Assembly (NCBI GenBank): GCA_034509495.1
Contig: CM067503.1
Coordinates: forward strand, 537,408 to 601,407
Length of the DNA stretch: 64,000 bases
DNA from: Acestrorhynchus altus
Lineage: Eukaryota; Chordata; Actinopteri; Characiformes; Acestrorhynchidae
Reading direction: 5' to 3'
Shown here: piece by piece, positions 34,164-46,006 of the stretch
How positions within the stretch are numbered: the first letter of the stretch is position 1
Layout: each line of letters starts with the position of its first letter
Notes under the pieces: model-generated
Database searches by the model: none
Told to the model about the DNA's origin: nothing
Seen by the model: only the letters and a program-made list of their open reading frames with translations
Program-made: the position numbers and the translations under genes

Positions 34164-37100
34164 ACGTGTTCAACTTGTAGCTGGTACTTTGTTTTAGCAT
34201 GATCATGGTCTGAAATGTTTGAGAACCACTGGCGTAGATGATATGTAGATGATATGAAAGTATACCTGAAGCAAGATCATCACCATTATCCTTATGGTAT
34301 TTGTAAAGATTAAAAAAATATATATAAAGGTATAAAGGTAGCTTTGATTTTTTTAGGACCTGCTATCCTGAAAGATATACTGTGGCAAGAAAAAGTATTG
34401 TTACAATTAACAGTTAAACAAATTGGAGATGATCTCTAAACATCATAAAGTTAAACATGAAACACATATCTCAACATATTAAGCAACACCAAACAAAAAG
34501 GGAAATGAGTACTTTGCAAAAGCCTGGGAGCTTTGAGCTCAGATAACTTTGATTGAGGTCTCAGACTTTAATTAGCCTGTAAGGTTTATGGCTTGTTCAC
34601 AGGCGATGCCAATTTGAAAGCTTTCAAAACCCAGACTCCTCTAACCTTATCCCAAAAAAACAGCAGCCATGGGTTCTTCTAATCAGCTACCTAGCACTCT
34701 GAAAATGAAAATGGTTGAGGCACACAAAGCAGGAGAATCTATAAGAATATAACAATGAGGTAGAAAAAGCAAGATATAGTTGGTTCTACAATACATGGTA
34801 CATTGTTCTACCCTTTAGTGACAACCTGGACAAATATGGCCTACGGGGAAGAGTCATCAGAAGAAACCCTCTCCTGTGTCCTCACCACAAACTTCAGCAA
34901 CAGACATTTGCAAAAGAACATCTAAACAAGCCTGATGAATTTTGGAAACAAGTATGGTAGACCAGTGAGGTTAAAATCGAACTCTTTGGCCACAATGAGC
35001 AAATGTGTATTTGGAAAAAAGGCACAGAATATCTTGAAAAGAACACTGCTCCAACTGTTAAAGATGTGGGTGGAGAATTTATGCTTTGGGGTTGTGTTGC
35101 AGCCAGTGGCATGACTTACATTTCATGGGTAGAGGGAAGAAGTGATTTAATGAAATTCTGGAAACAAACAGATGAGTTACTATTGCATGTTTAAAATGAC
35201 AGGAGCTGTACCAAGTAGATATATCTGATCCTTATGTGCTCTGTACTTGGTGTGCCCTTTGGAGTCCGCTCACTGTTAAGCAACTGATTACCTTCCATAT
35301 TCCAAACCTAAAAATAGATGTTCTGTGTCCATAAGGCCTGGGTAAATGAGGAAGTTCAAAGAGGAAGATTTGATTTACGCCCCGGGCAAGGGTGACAAAA
35401 CAGCTTTTTTCACACGTTTTCTTTTTCAAGCGATGTTGCCTCATAAAATCTTATTTTACGAGCTGCACAATTAAAAGAACATCACTATTCTTCATAATCA
35501 ATGAATCTAGGTGAAAGGACAGTGTATCAGTGGCCTAAAACCCTGTATAATAAAACACAAAATAAATATAGTCTGCACTTCCAGCCCAATCTGGACTACA
35601 GTCATCATTTACTACATTCTGACTGTTGCCACAAGGGGCTCTAGAGTGACAACCAAATTGTGTCCTCAACTGTTAACAGGATTAACCTTTAGAACTCTAG
35701 GCCAAATGTATGGGATGTCTTTTATAGTTTGACATACGTTTATTCAACAGAATATTATTTGTAGGAGACAGTCACAGATATTGTTATTTTCAGGAGATCC
35801 TAGACTACATTGTTAGGAACAGCTTTAATCATCTTCAGTCTTTTGCCACAAGACTTTGAGGAAATAATTCACAGCCTTATTTCATCTTGTCTAGACTACT
35901 TTAACAGCTGTTACATGGCTTGGTTACAGTTAGTCCAGAAATCAGTGGCATGTCTTGGTATGTTTTCATTTGCTGTAAGTTACAGAATCCAGTTCTTAAG
36001 TCTTTAAATGGGTTTGATCCATCTTACATAGGTGATTTTCTTCAAACCTCCTCTTCCTCCAGGCAATCCCTAAATGCCACAACACTGTCTTATCTTGTGT
36101 TGTTTGATTTGTGCTGATTGCCTCATTCAACTGGTCTGAAAATCCGAACAATCCAAAACAGCACTTTCACACACAAACGAACCGGACCAGGGTTCAGTTG
36201 TTCCAGACCAAGACCACATCTTTTGTTTGGACCACATTTTGGTCATTTGTTCCAGACTGTAGTCTGTGACACCTTAAACACCTGCTATTTTGGTTCCAAA
36301 AGTCTGGACATAACAAGGTAGATGTGAAAGCACACCTTCAAATGCATTTTAAAAACCAGGCCTAAAAACGTACCACTACAAAGTTCCACTGAAACAGTGA
36401 GGGATTGTGTTTTATTTTTCACAATTTGTGGTGTTTGTCTTTTGAATTGTCTCACATATTGTGTTCTGTTGTGTATTTATCATACTGATTAAGTGTACAG
36501 CACTTTGCTCAAATGCAGGTTGTTTTAAACAAGCTTTATAAATAAATGTATTAAATTTCTTTTGAACAAATCACCTGCAAACAATCATCGTTTTATCATA
36601 TCCGATTTGAAAGTGACCATTCAGTGTTACAGTGAAGCATGATCTGAGTTTGACCAGATGGAATGCAGTCATGCTGGCTCCTCAGAAAGGTCCGTGGATA
36701 GTCTAGAGAGCTTAGATGTCAGGAAGATGAGGTATCTCTCATCTCTCAGACTGGATGAGACTGGATTCCACAAATAAAAAATATCTTCTCCTCTCATCAT
36801 ATCTCCTGATTCTTCATCTTCCGGGTGGCGAAAGCAACTTTACAACAGACTTTTATCATTAACAGTAAAACAATGTATGCAACACATGAATCTGAACAAT
36901 GTGAAGTATGACTGATTTTAGATTTGTTTTTTTTTCCTGAAGAGTAAACTTAAATGTATAATTTTGAGAGTTATTAAAATAAAATCAAAATCATAATTTT
37001 AAAATGAGACTAACATGCCTTTACAAAGCATACAGATGACAGAACGATTCGTCTGTGTTTGTGTACAACTGACTGAATCTGCTCTGTTCTGTTCATTTCA

Positions 37101-39164
37101 GCCAAAAATCTCGCTCTAAATGGAAAAGCCACTCAGTCCACCTTGGTTAATAACCCCTGGGCACCGTACGGTCATGCCTATAATGCTATAGATGGAAATA
37201 CTGATTCAAACTACAACCATGGGTCCTGCACCGCCACTGAGTGGCAGAAAAACCCGTGGTGGAGGGTGGACCTGCTGGACGAGTACACAGTGACCTCCAT
37301 CACCATCACTAACAGAGGAGATGCTGTACCAGAGAGGATCAATGGAGCCGAGATACACATTGGAAACTCTTTACTGGACAATGGGAACAGTAATCCCTGG
37401 TTAGTGAATGTTTTGTGATCATAATTGTTGCCAGCATTTACTAGTAAAGTTTCTAGGGGTCAATAATGTTTATCACAATTTTAAACACATTATCAAAAAT
37501 ATTTCTCCTCGACTTGTGTGTTTTTTCATTTTTCAGTACACAGCACAATTAACATAATGGCCAATTATTTTCTATCCAGGGCTGGGGTGATCTCCACCAT
37601 CCCTGCAGGAAAATCCACCACCTTCACCTTTGAGAGAGGGCTCTCAGGTCGTTACATTAACATAATCATCCCTGGAGAGAACCGGATCCTGACTCTCTGT
37701 GAGGTTGAGGTCTATGGCTATCCAACTCCACATGGTGAGAAATTAAGTTATCTCAATATTTTGTTGAAAGGGTGCTCATCTGTCCAAAATAGCTTCAAAT
37801 CCTGCATCAAAGTCCATCAGTTACATCTGCCAGTTACAGATGCAAAAAGGAAGTGAAGCCTTTATAATTACCTGGATTTCTGCATTGGTTATTGATGTAA
37901 TGTTGGTTTAATGTTAAAGCCAGAAAGAACAATCAATCTAAATTAATAACACACAGTTTGTGTCTTGTTTTGAGCACATTGAGTCAGTATCCACACTGCA
38001 GGCTAGAGAAAGTAAGTGAACCTTGGTGAATGATGTTTCCAAGGGTTAAGGGTTTCACAGGTGCTTTGCCCATTAAATAAAGCCACATTGAGATAATTTA
38101 GTGATTACAAATCAGTACAGGAGAACATGAGGGCAGCAGTCCATGGTACCAAGCTCAAGAGATGTCGGGTCATGCATCAAGACAATGACCCAAAGCACAG
38201 AAGAATCTACTAAAAATAGTTGAAGTTTTGGATGAGCGGAGTCTGAGCTCTTAGGTATTCTCAACAGGTGCTAAAGTTCCACTAATACATAAAGGAGACA
38301 TAGCACAAAGCACCACAGGATCATCAATGAAGGATCTAGAAGGTTACAAAATGATGAGCTGCAGACTAACAGGCTTTCCTAGTGAAAACAGTTTAGGTCT
38401 AGGGTCTCCAAAATTATACCTACATTCCTGCAGGCTTCAACTCCAACCCAAACCTAACATCCCATTAAGCCAATCAGGAACTTCTGAAGGCAGTAATTAA
38501 CTGGACCAGGTGAGGTGGATTAGGGTTGAAGTCTGCAGTAAGGTAGCCTTTTAGGAGCAGTGTTGGTGACCCCTGGGCCAGAGTTTTCCATTTGAACACT
38601 GATTTTTTTCTTGTGTAGGAGAGAATGTAGCGCTGAATGGAAGAGCTACCCAGTCCAGCCTTTATGGTAATGGTTTTCCATCTAGCGTCATTGATGGAAA
38701 CCAAGATGGTGTCTACGCTCATGGATCCTGTTCACACACCAACAATGAATTCAGTCCCTGGTGGAGACTGGACCTGCTGAAGACACACAAAGTGTTTTCC
38801 ATCACTGTTGCCAACACGATTGATAGTGTTCCACAAAGGCTGATTGGAGCTGAAATCAGAATTGGAGACAGTTTGGAGAACAATGGTAACAACAATCCAA
38901 GGTAACCTGTTTTCTGTTTTTTTTTTTTCATGCAATATTTTAAGAATGGTTTCCTTTCCAAACAGAAGGTCCTGTTTGTAACAATTTACTTTCATACCCT
39001 GCCTCATCAGGTGTGCCGTGATCTCCTCCATTGATAAAAGCAACCCTACCATGACCTTTCAGTGTAACAGGATCGAAGGACGATACATCAACATCGTGAT
39101 TCCAGGAAAGAGGGAGTATCTCACACTGTGTGAGGTGGAGGTGTATGGAGCTCCTCTGATCTGA
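33323..39164 (+). CDS. Lectin C: secreted tandem F-type lectin (fucolectin-like)
   Basis: Coding exons 33323-33386, 37102-37399, 37580-37734, 38619-38901, 39011-39164; 954 bases, 317 residues, phases as in lectin A. The signal peptide (MDHHTFYIIAIIGLIEATSI) is shorter and diverged, and lies 3.7 kb upstream of exon 2 across an intron filled with transposons. That link rests on phase, position and the upstream promoter. Domain 1 reads SCTATE and NRGDAVPER (contact histidine replaced by A). Domain 2 reads SCSHT and NTIDSVPQR (first arginine replaced by T). The GSC/TLCEVEV cysteines are kept in both domains; RCAVI/FQCN only in domain 2. Exon 2 differs from that of lectin A at only 4 of 298 bases, exon 3 at 22 of 155. 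Probably secreted; fucose binding is uncertain. Confidence 0.88.
33390..33650. repeat. Interspersed fish repeat Y, partial
   Basis: GATCAGCTCCTCTGATCA, TGTAGTTCATCTGTTTCTCT, CTCCTCCTTTCA.CCTGATC, AGGACCCCACA and GTGGGTGGTGGGTCAT match the fuller copy at 53880-54250 in order. It looks like a non-autonomous element widespread in fish, in intron 1 of lectin C. Confidence 0.7.
34101..34162. repeat. (GT)n microsatellite
   Basis: 31 uninterrupted GT units. Confidence 0.97.
34370..35205 (+). mobile_element. Tc1-like transposon relic in lectin C intron 1
   Basis: Degraded transposase with GLRGRVIRRNPLLCPHHK near 34840, FAKEHLNKPDEFWKQVW near 34910 and DVGGEFMLWGCVAASG near 35070, broken by stops. 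No complete terminal repeats. Confidence 0.8.
35860..36560 (+). mobile_element. LINE C-terminal part and 3' tail, split by another element
   Basis: 35860-36100 encodes a degraded LINE C-terminus (EEIIHSLISSCLDYFNSCY, NGFDPSYIGDFLQTSSSSRQ). 36375-36560 is a LINE-type 3' tail ending AAGCTTTATAAATAAATGTA. Between them (about 36120-36370) lies different sequence with CGAACCGGACCAGG, probably an inserted DNA element. Confidence 0.6.
37950..38350. mobile_element. Tc1-like fragment in lectin C intron 3
   Basis: CATCAAGACAATGACCCAAA, then GCACAGAAGAATCTAC, is the D-N-D-P-K-H region of a Tc1-type transposase gene. A related degraded stretch (GTCAATGACGCGAAGCACAC) is at about 47487 in intron 2 of lectin D. 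Confidence 0.5.
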
Positions 39165-39176
39165 GGAAACTAATGC

Positions 39177-39217
39177 AATAAAATCATAAACATGAATTTT
39201 AGTCATGTCAAAATAAA
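39177..39217 (+). promoter_or_regulatory. Lectin C poly(A) signals
   Basis: AATAAA occurs at 39177-39182, 13 bases after the stop codon, and again at 39212-39217. The second is the more likely functional one by distance. Confidence 0.5.
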
Positions 39218-39219
39218 AG

Positions 39220-40199
39220 CTCCTACCTCAGATTTTTACACTCAGTAACTCTTGACTTGTTTTAGAGGGCAAATGTACTGAGTATACAGAATGGCATGGT
39301 GAGTTTAGTCAAATGACATGCCCAAATGTCAAACTACATGATTAAATTCTTCTGCCCCAAGAGTTTACTTTATATGTGCCACAGCATTATATATTATGTA
39401 TTTTATTAAAGACTGTACCTGGTCTTTGGACCTGCCTGTTTCCTCATATAATGTAAGGAACTGCCAGAAAAACCTTCACTTGTGTTTTATATAATTTTAT
39501 ATAGAATTTAGGCCTTTCTCACCTCTAGGTTCTCTGTATTATTTGAAGGGCAGAAATATTAATTTACCCTTTTTTCATTTGAAATTTAGCATCGTCAAAT
39601 TCAAATTGAATTTTTTTACCTTTTTTTTTTGAAAAATTAGTTTTCACTGGTGCAATGAGCTGAGAAACTGAGAAACAAGTTATAAATCAGGCTTCAAATA
39701 CTATAAAAGGAATCAGTACATGAACAAATACTTCTTGTAACAAATGTGACGCATTCAGAATGTTATTTTTAAAAAGTTTCCAATAAAAGTAAAATAAAAC
39801 GTTTTTAATCAGTTTGTGTTTGTATTATTCTTTTATGTATCAATAACACATTGTCCTCTCAATGGTGGTGTTTAATGTAGTCATAGTTGGTTACTGTCCA
39901 AACCCACAAGTGAACTTACAGCCATCTACTGTGCTTTACATGGAATGATGATGTTGATGGTGAGCACAATGTTGATGTTATTGATGGTGATGATGATGTT
40001 GAAGGTGGTTTTAAAAACAATGTTGTGAGAAACATTTTCCTCCATTTTGAACTTTATGTGATGAATCTTAAGGGCTTTTGGTGTGTTTTACTGGTGACTA
40101 CTCGCCTTCTGCTTGAAAAGTGGGATTCTGTTTCTTAAAGGTGATTTAATTATTACTTTTGATCATCTTGATAAGATCATTGAACTCCTTTGATCAAGG
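39220..40199. other. 3' flank of lectin C, unassigned
   Basis: AT-rich with T-runs near 39620 and a GATGATG-rich stretch at 39945-40000. No gene or known repeat. Confidence 0.35.
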
Positions 40200-40920
40200 G
40201 CAGTTGCGGCCCCAATAGCTGGGGACAGGAGTGACAGCCAGAACATACAGAGGTAAATGATTAAGATCATTAAATGCTTTCAGAATGTAAAGCAGCCGTG
40301 ACAGCAGCAGACTCACCAGTGCTTATATCAAAAAACAAAAGCGTACATGTGTACATGACAGTAACAGTGTACATGAGGTACGATGGAAGAAAAAAACACA
40401 CACCCAGACCATGTTTCAAGGGGAGCACAGTTTAGGTTGATTAAAAAAACACCAGAGGACTAAAAAAAGCACACATAAATCAACAGAGACTAAGTAATTG
40501 GGATGGGATTCTGGAAAGGGAGGGGCAAAGGTAACTGGGAGGGGGGGGTAAACGTTCAACAAGTAGTTCCTGCCAAGCTGCCGGGTCAATCCAGTGCCGA
40601 TGTGCAGACACGACAGAGCGCCCTGCTCAGGAGCCAAAGCTGAAGTCCAGCAGTCGTCATGAGAGAATGTCTCAGTTCCAGTACCAGTACCAGTACCAGT
40701 AACCTTTTACTATAGAGGGAAGAGGTTTTTTTCTAAGTGAAACTGGGACCAGTCTCACAGTAAAGACAGAGATAAAGGGTTACATTAGTGACACTGAGTG
40801 TGCGATGGACACTTGCTGTGACATCAGATAAGCAAAGTTCCTACAGAACCTCTAGACCTCACAGTGGGCATAAGGGGTTTTAAGAGGTGGTGGGAACCAG
40901 TTTGCATTAGCTGAGAAATG
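40200..40920 (+). pseudogene. Lectin gene relic: duplicated promoter/leader region
   Basis: It aligns in order with 45340-45910, the leader region of lectin D: CAGGAGTGACAG.CA, GTACCAG.. then TTTTACT..AGAGGGAAGAG, GGGACCAGTCTCACAG.AAAG, GATGGACACTTG and GAGGTGGT..GAA.CAGTTTG. No signal-peptide exon follows. With the exon 4 relic at 42174 it marks a lost gene between lectins C and D. Confidence 0.65.
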
Positions 40921-41334
40921 TGTTGTACTACAGTGAATAGAATAAGTGACTTCTCATTGGACAGAAATATCCAAAACATGTTTCCACTAAGGCTGGACAA
41001 TAAATTATCAGCATCGATATATCAAGATATATTTTGTATAAGATGTCCATATTGTAATATCGCATCTGTTGCACAGATTAATACCTGTGTACAATTTAAT
41101 TCAAAAAAAGAGTGTGAGTGGGTCATTTGTGTGAAGATGTTTTGGTTTTCCAGAGGGATGATGGCATAGGAACATCGTAATTAAAGGTTACTGTTTAAAT
41201 GTACAGTATACTGTGTTTTTGCTGTTACAGATAATTATTGATATGTTACATTACACATTAAGAATTTTATCATATAGATTTTTTGATATTTCTTTTAATC
41301 ATGTCATAATCAATACTGAGGGAATGGTGCAAAT

Positions 41335-41650
41335 AGGTTGTGGAACACTGGCGTTCCACATGTTTCAGTGCTTGGTCCTCTTCTATCTCTACACTCATTC
41401 TCTTGGCAAAGTAATATATTTCTTACCACTGCTATGATGACACTCAACCTCTCTTTCCCACCATCTGACACCCAGGTCTCATCTTGCATCTCAGCTTGCC
41501 TTGCTGGCATCTCATTCTGGATGGCAGCCCATCATCTTAAACTCAAGCCCAGCAAGGCTGAACATTTACACATTCCTGGAACCACTGGTCTTCACCCTGA
41601 TCTTGCCATTTCCTCTGAGAACTCACTGCTCGGTCCATTAGTCCACTTGT
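41335..41650 (+). mobile_element. L2-type LINE RT fragment
   Basis: Blocks TGVPHVSVLGPLLS, AHHLKLKPSKAEHL and FLEPLVF-like in shifting frames correspond to the downstream RT of L2 elements. The catalytic box is not readable. Confidence 0.6.
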
Positions 41651-41789
41651 GGTGTACAGAGATGCATTACTTCAAATCTAATTCATTTTTAAATGATAAA
41701 TTACAACTGTGATGCATCCATATTGGTTTAGATTTTAAATGGTTGATTAAAGTTTCATGAGGGTCACACAAATGTTCTCATGAGCAGAG

Positions 41790-42172
41790 TAAAGAATGGA
41801 TTCAATGGAATTCCCTCAAATTCTGGAAGGAAACACAACAGCATCTGTAAAAATAGCTGGAGTTGAAAAGTGGATGGTTATACAAACAGAAAATGATCCT
41901 AAACTCCTCAAAATTCACAAAAGTCTCAAAAACCTCACCATGTCTGTCACAGTCCCCTGATGTGAACTTCACCAAAAGTGATCAAACAGAAACAGAAAGA
42001 AAGAAACAAGAAAGAAACAATGAAAATCCCTTAAACATGAACTGAAAGCCAAGCAGGGTGCCCAAAGTTTTGCTTCGGGTCTTTCTCCTGATTTGTTATT
42101 TTGAAAATTAAAATGATGAAAATATAAGTTTTTGCTTAAAAGGGGTGACCAAACTTTTGCGTGCCATTGTAT
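41790..42172 (+). mobile_element. Tc1-like 3' end next to the lectin exon relic
   Basis: The end CCAAACTTTTGCGTGCCATT is a Tc1-type terminal sequence. A transposase C-terminus relic (SQSPDVNFTK) lies upstream near 41950. It abuts the first bases of the lectin exon 4 relic. Confidence 0.6.
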
Positions 42173-42173
42173 T

Positions 42174-42445
42174 TCTAGCACTAAAAGGAAGAGCTTCAGA
42201 GTCCAGCATTTATGAATATCATTATGCGCTCTGTGCTTTTGATGGAAACCGAAATGGTGTCTACAGCCATGGTTCCTGCTCACACACCAACAATGATTTC
42301 AGTCCCTGGTGGAGACTGGACCTTCTGAAATGAGACAAAGTGTTATCCATCATTGTCATCAACAGGCAGGATGCATGAAAGGTTGACTGGATCTGAAATC
42401 AGAATTGGAGACAGTTTGGAGAACAGAAGACAGAGTTGGTACATC
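42174..42445 (+). pseudogene. F-type lectin exon 4 relic
   Basis: Compared with intact exon 4 it keeps GRASESSIYEY, DGNRNGVYSHGSCSHTNNDF and PWWRLDLLK. It then has a stop (TGA, 42331), a deletion near 42375 and no usable donor. It is closest to lectin D exon 4 by eye (SIYEY, NGVYSHGS). Confidence 0.88.
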
Positions 42446-42449
42446 ACTA

Positions 42450-43854
42450 AGTTTTCCTGTCTCATGATATTTACTTGGTCCAGCACAAAGCGTAAAGTGT
42501 AAGTAGGTTGCAAGTAGACAGAGAGACCATGTGTCCAGGTGGAACAGAAGTTGTGAACAAAGAACATCATTGACCATAACTTGAAGACAGGGCCATTACA
42601 ACCTCCAAATGGGATAAGCATACTGCACACTTGTAACTGCCGACAGGGCACTGACGAATCCTAAGCAGATGCTAAGCATTGCTAAGATCATGTTTAGTAA
42701 ATATTGTGGCCCCACAGATATTTTATTATATAGTCAGTTATGGCACTGACTAAATACCAATATTGTAACAGCTGTTTCTGCAAATATATACACTGGGACA
42801 ACCAAAGTGGTAGAAGCAGCCCCACAGGAGGCACAGGAGAATAAAACACAAGGCTTGTGCAGATATACATGAGAAAAGGTCTCACCTGAAAAGTGTCTCC
42901 TGCGGCTGATGGTCATGTAACGGCACATATCAAATACTTCAGGATGATTGTAGTGCATTTTACAGTGCTCACCTAGAAAACCTGGAGGGTTCAATGATGA
43001 GACAAACAAGGTGGCTTGCTTTCATGAATGCATCTCTGGTCTGAGAGGAAATTTCAAGCCTGCTGTAGATAATCACAGCACAGCCTGCTTGACTGGTAAC
43101 ATAGCAAAGCAGCAAAACGTATGTTGTGTTAGAAAGCTTGAAACTTGTGCATTGAGGGTTTTAAAGAACATACATTAAAATAACGATAAAGGCCACAACT
43201 GTGAAAGGAATAACCATATGATGCTAAAATGACTCGTTCATACAAAATCACACTTTTAATGTTAGAGCACTACTAGTGCACAGCATTCTCTTAGGATCGA
43301 ACACTCTTAATGAATAAGAATAACAGTGTACAGTTAGAAATACACTTTTACATAAACAAACACTCTTCGAAATGAACACTTGTTATGAAAGATCATTTAC
43401 TGTTAAAATACTTCCTCATAAAATAGTACTATTGTATTGCACTTGCGTATTGTTTACAGTCCCACTTGGACACAGGCTTTATCTGTGTTTCCATTGTCTG
43501 GGTTATAGCTTTGCACAGTATAGCATTACATATGTTTGTTTGGAGGAGCTGCTGTCTTGTTTCTTGTTCCTAGTTCCTTGTCCTGTCACTCATCTTTGGT
43601 TTCCATTTCTGAGGCATCATTACGGTTTATATATGTTTTAGGTGTTTGAAACCTGTTACATGCTTTAAATTCTTTACAAAATGTTTAAATTTAAACAATT
43701 CAACAATTAATCCAAAGACAAAATAGACACTCACAGCTCACCAATAAAATACCTGCTTGGGACAGTCTTTCATTGAGGACACACATGGCCTCAGACGATG
43801 GCCTTGCCATGGCCACTGGATTTCAGGTCTCAGGGACAGCAGCCTAAGACCTAC
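42450..43854. other. Unassigned sequence
   Basis: About 1.4 kb without a recognisable gene or repeat. Short open stretches show no motif. Confidence 0.35.
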
Positions 43855-44010
43855 ATTTACATTTAAATTTATGGCATTTAGCAGACACTCTTCTCCAGAG
43901 TGACTTACAAAAGTGCTTTGCTGTTCACTATCCTTAGCTAGTAGACAAGACTAGAATCTAGAGATTCCTCACGTTTGATCCTACTGAACACAAACGTCTT
44001 CTTTCCCCAG
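43855..44010 (-). mobile_element. L2 LINE 3' tail fragment
   Basis: TTTATGGCATTTAGCAGACA, CTTCTCCAGAGTGACTTACA and CTAGAATCTAGAGATTCCTC match the tail region of the other L2 copies. Confidence 0.8.
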
Positions 44011-44454
44011 ATACTTCTTACAACTCTTCCAGGAGGAGTCTTCTTACACCAGTGTGTTTAACAATGCTTCCGGAGCCCCTTTCAGCCCCATGAGTCCCTA
44101 AATACACAATTTTTAGGTCTTTATTGGCAAGAACAATTGTGGCAGACTTTGTTGACTTTATGGGCAAATTACTTATGAAAACTAAATTTCCAATCATACC
44201 TCCATAATTGAAAAATTTGGCAATTAGGTTAGGGAGAAGGCACCTACGTTTTCTAGCCTGCAGTGTGGATATTCCTTCAATGTGCTTAACAAAAGGCATG
44301 AACAATACAACAGTGTGTTATTAGTTTAGTTCGATTATGTTTAATAATCAGACCACATTTTATTAGAAATCAATGCAGAAATACAGGGCTCACTACATCA
44401 CTTTTCTTGCAAATGAATAGAATCTATTCATCTATATGTAGATGCAGATATTTA

Positions 44455-45165
44455 TCAATCAAATCAAATCAAATTTTATTTATATAGCGCTTTTTACAAC
44501 AGCAAGTTGTCACAAAGCAGCTTTACAAGGAATCGGGTCCGAGCCTCAAATGAGCAGCCAGTAGGCAGACAGTGGCAGGAAAAACTCCCTCAGTTTAGGA
44601 GGAAGAAACCTTGAGAGGAACCAAGGCTCAAGAGAGGAACCCATCCTCCTCTGGTCGACACCGGAGAGCACATAACACTGGCACTTTGGAAAATGAAAAT
44701 AAAATGAAGTGAAAAAGATAAATAAATAAATAAATAAATAAAAATGGAGGGAGGATAAATAAAGATTGGCTAAAATAGTAATGATACAGGTATGAATGAA
44801 TGAATGAATGAATGAATAGTGAATAATGAGATCCATGCAGGTGGGATAGCCAGGTCTGGAAGTTGGTAGTAGGAAGTGGATGAGTGGACCGGTATCCGCA
44901 GGTGTCTCGGGCAGCTCAGGACATGGGGGGGAGAGAGGGAGAAATATTAGTGCCCCCTTAGAAGTGTTAATGAAAAGCCTGCGTAAAGAGAAATGTTTTC
45001 AGGCGTGATTTAAAGATGGAGAGAGTGTCTGAGTCCCGAACAGTAGGAGGAAGGCTGTTCCAGAGCTGGGGGGCTTTAAAAGAGAAGGCTCGTCCCCCAA
45101 CAGTGTTCTTTTTGATTCTAGGGACGGTCAATAGGTCTGCGTCCTGAGAACGCAGTATTTATGCA
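44455..45165 (-). mobile_element. L2/CR1-type LINE C-terminus and 3' tail
   Basis: The minus strand encodes DADLLTVPRIKKNTVGGRAF, KAPQLWNSLPPTVRDSDTLS and FKSRLKTFLFTQAF, a LINE C-terminus. A 3' region follows with (AAAT)n at 44718-44742, (GAAT)n at 44795-44818, CCTCAAGGTTTC-like blocks and the tail GTGACAACTTGCTGTTGT .. ATATAAATAAAATTTGATTT. It shows that the elements at 7792 and 22424 carry the 3' end of this kind of LINE. Confidence 0.8.
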
Positions 45166-45537
45166 TTTAGGAACAATGGAGTTCCATTTCTATGCTCACC
45201 AACAACTTGTGCTACTGATTATGGGAAATACTATGTGTCTATTTCTAGGTGCACAATGAGATTCTCAGTAAAACTGTCCATGAGATGGTAAGAATGGATT
45301 AAATGGATCTTCAAATCTTCACTTCTGGGTTCAGCCCAGGTGTCACGTTCACCAGTAGCTTCAGGCAGGAGTGACAGTCAAGACCCAGTTGAGTAAATGT
45401 TTGAGAACATGAAATGTTTGCATAGAGTAAATCAAGCCACAACTAATCTAAAGGAATGTCAATTTTTGGGGAATTTCATAAGATTTCCTGAAATACATGT
45501 AACTGAGGTAGGAAAGTAAACATCCTGCTGTAAAATG

Positions 45538-45769
45538 TATAAAAATTCTGATCTGTCACACACATCCACACTCGTGAACGTGAACTGTACCTCTCAGGAC
45601 GAGACTGTCTGGACACACAGCAGAGTGAGTACCAGCAACGTTTTACTGCAGAGGGAAGAGTGGGACCAGTCTCACAGCAAAGACCGAGATGAAGGGTTAA
45701 ATCAGTGACACGGACTGTGTGATGGACACTTGGGATGACAATCAGATCAGTGTAGTCTTTATTGGTACC

Positions 45770-45847
<78 letters not shown>

Positions 45848-46006
45848 GAGGGTGTCTGGAGAGGTGGTAGTAATCAGTTTGTATCAGCAGGTGTGGTTAT
45901 ACTATCATACTGTAATCATACTATAATTTCCAGTAAACTGTTACGTCTTCTGGTGAAAAGAGTGTTTTATTTACCTCAAAAGCATTTGCTGTTTTATGTT
46001 TTAGAA
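45538..46006 (+). promoter_or_regulatory. Lectin D promoter, leader exon and leader intron
   Basis: TATAAAAA at 45538-45545; leader exon from about 45570 to 45624, donor GTGAGT at 45625. The leader intron includes a (GATA)n run, and the acceptor TTATGTTTTAG ends at 46004, two bases before the ATG. The block is duplicated at 40200-40920. Confidence 0.6.
45771..45847. repeat. (GATA)n microsatellite
   Basis: About 19 units of TAGA/GATA in the leader intron of lectin D. The copy of this region at 40.2-40.9 kb lacks it. Confidence 0.97.
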
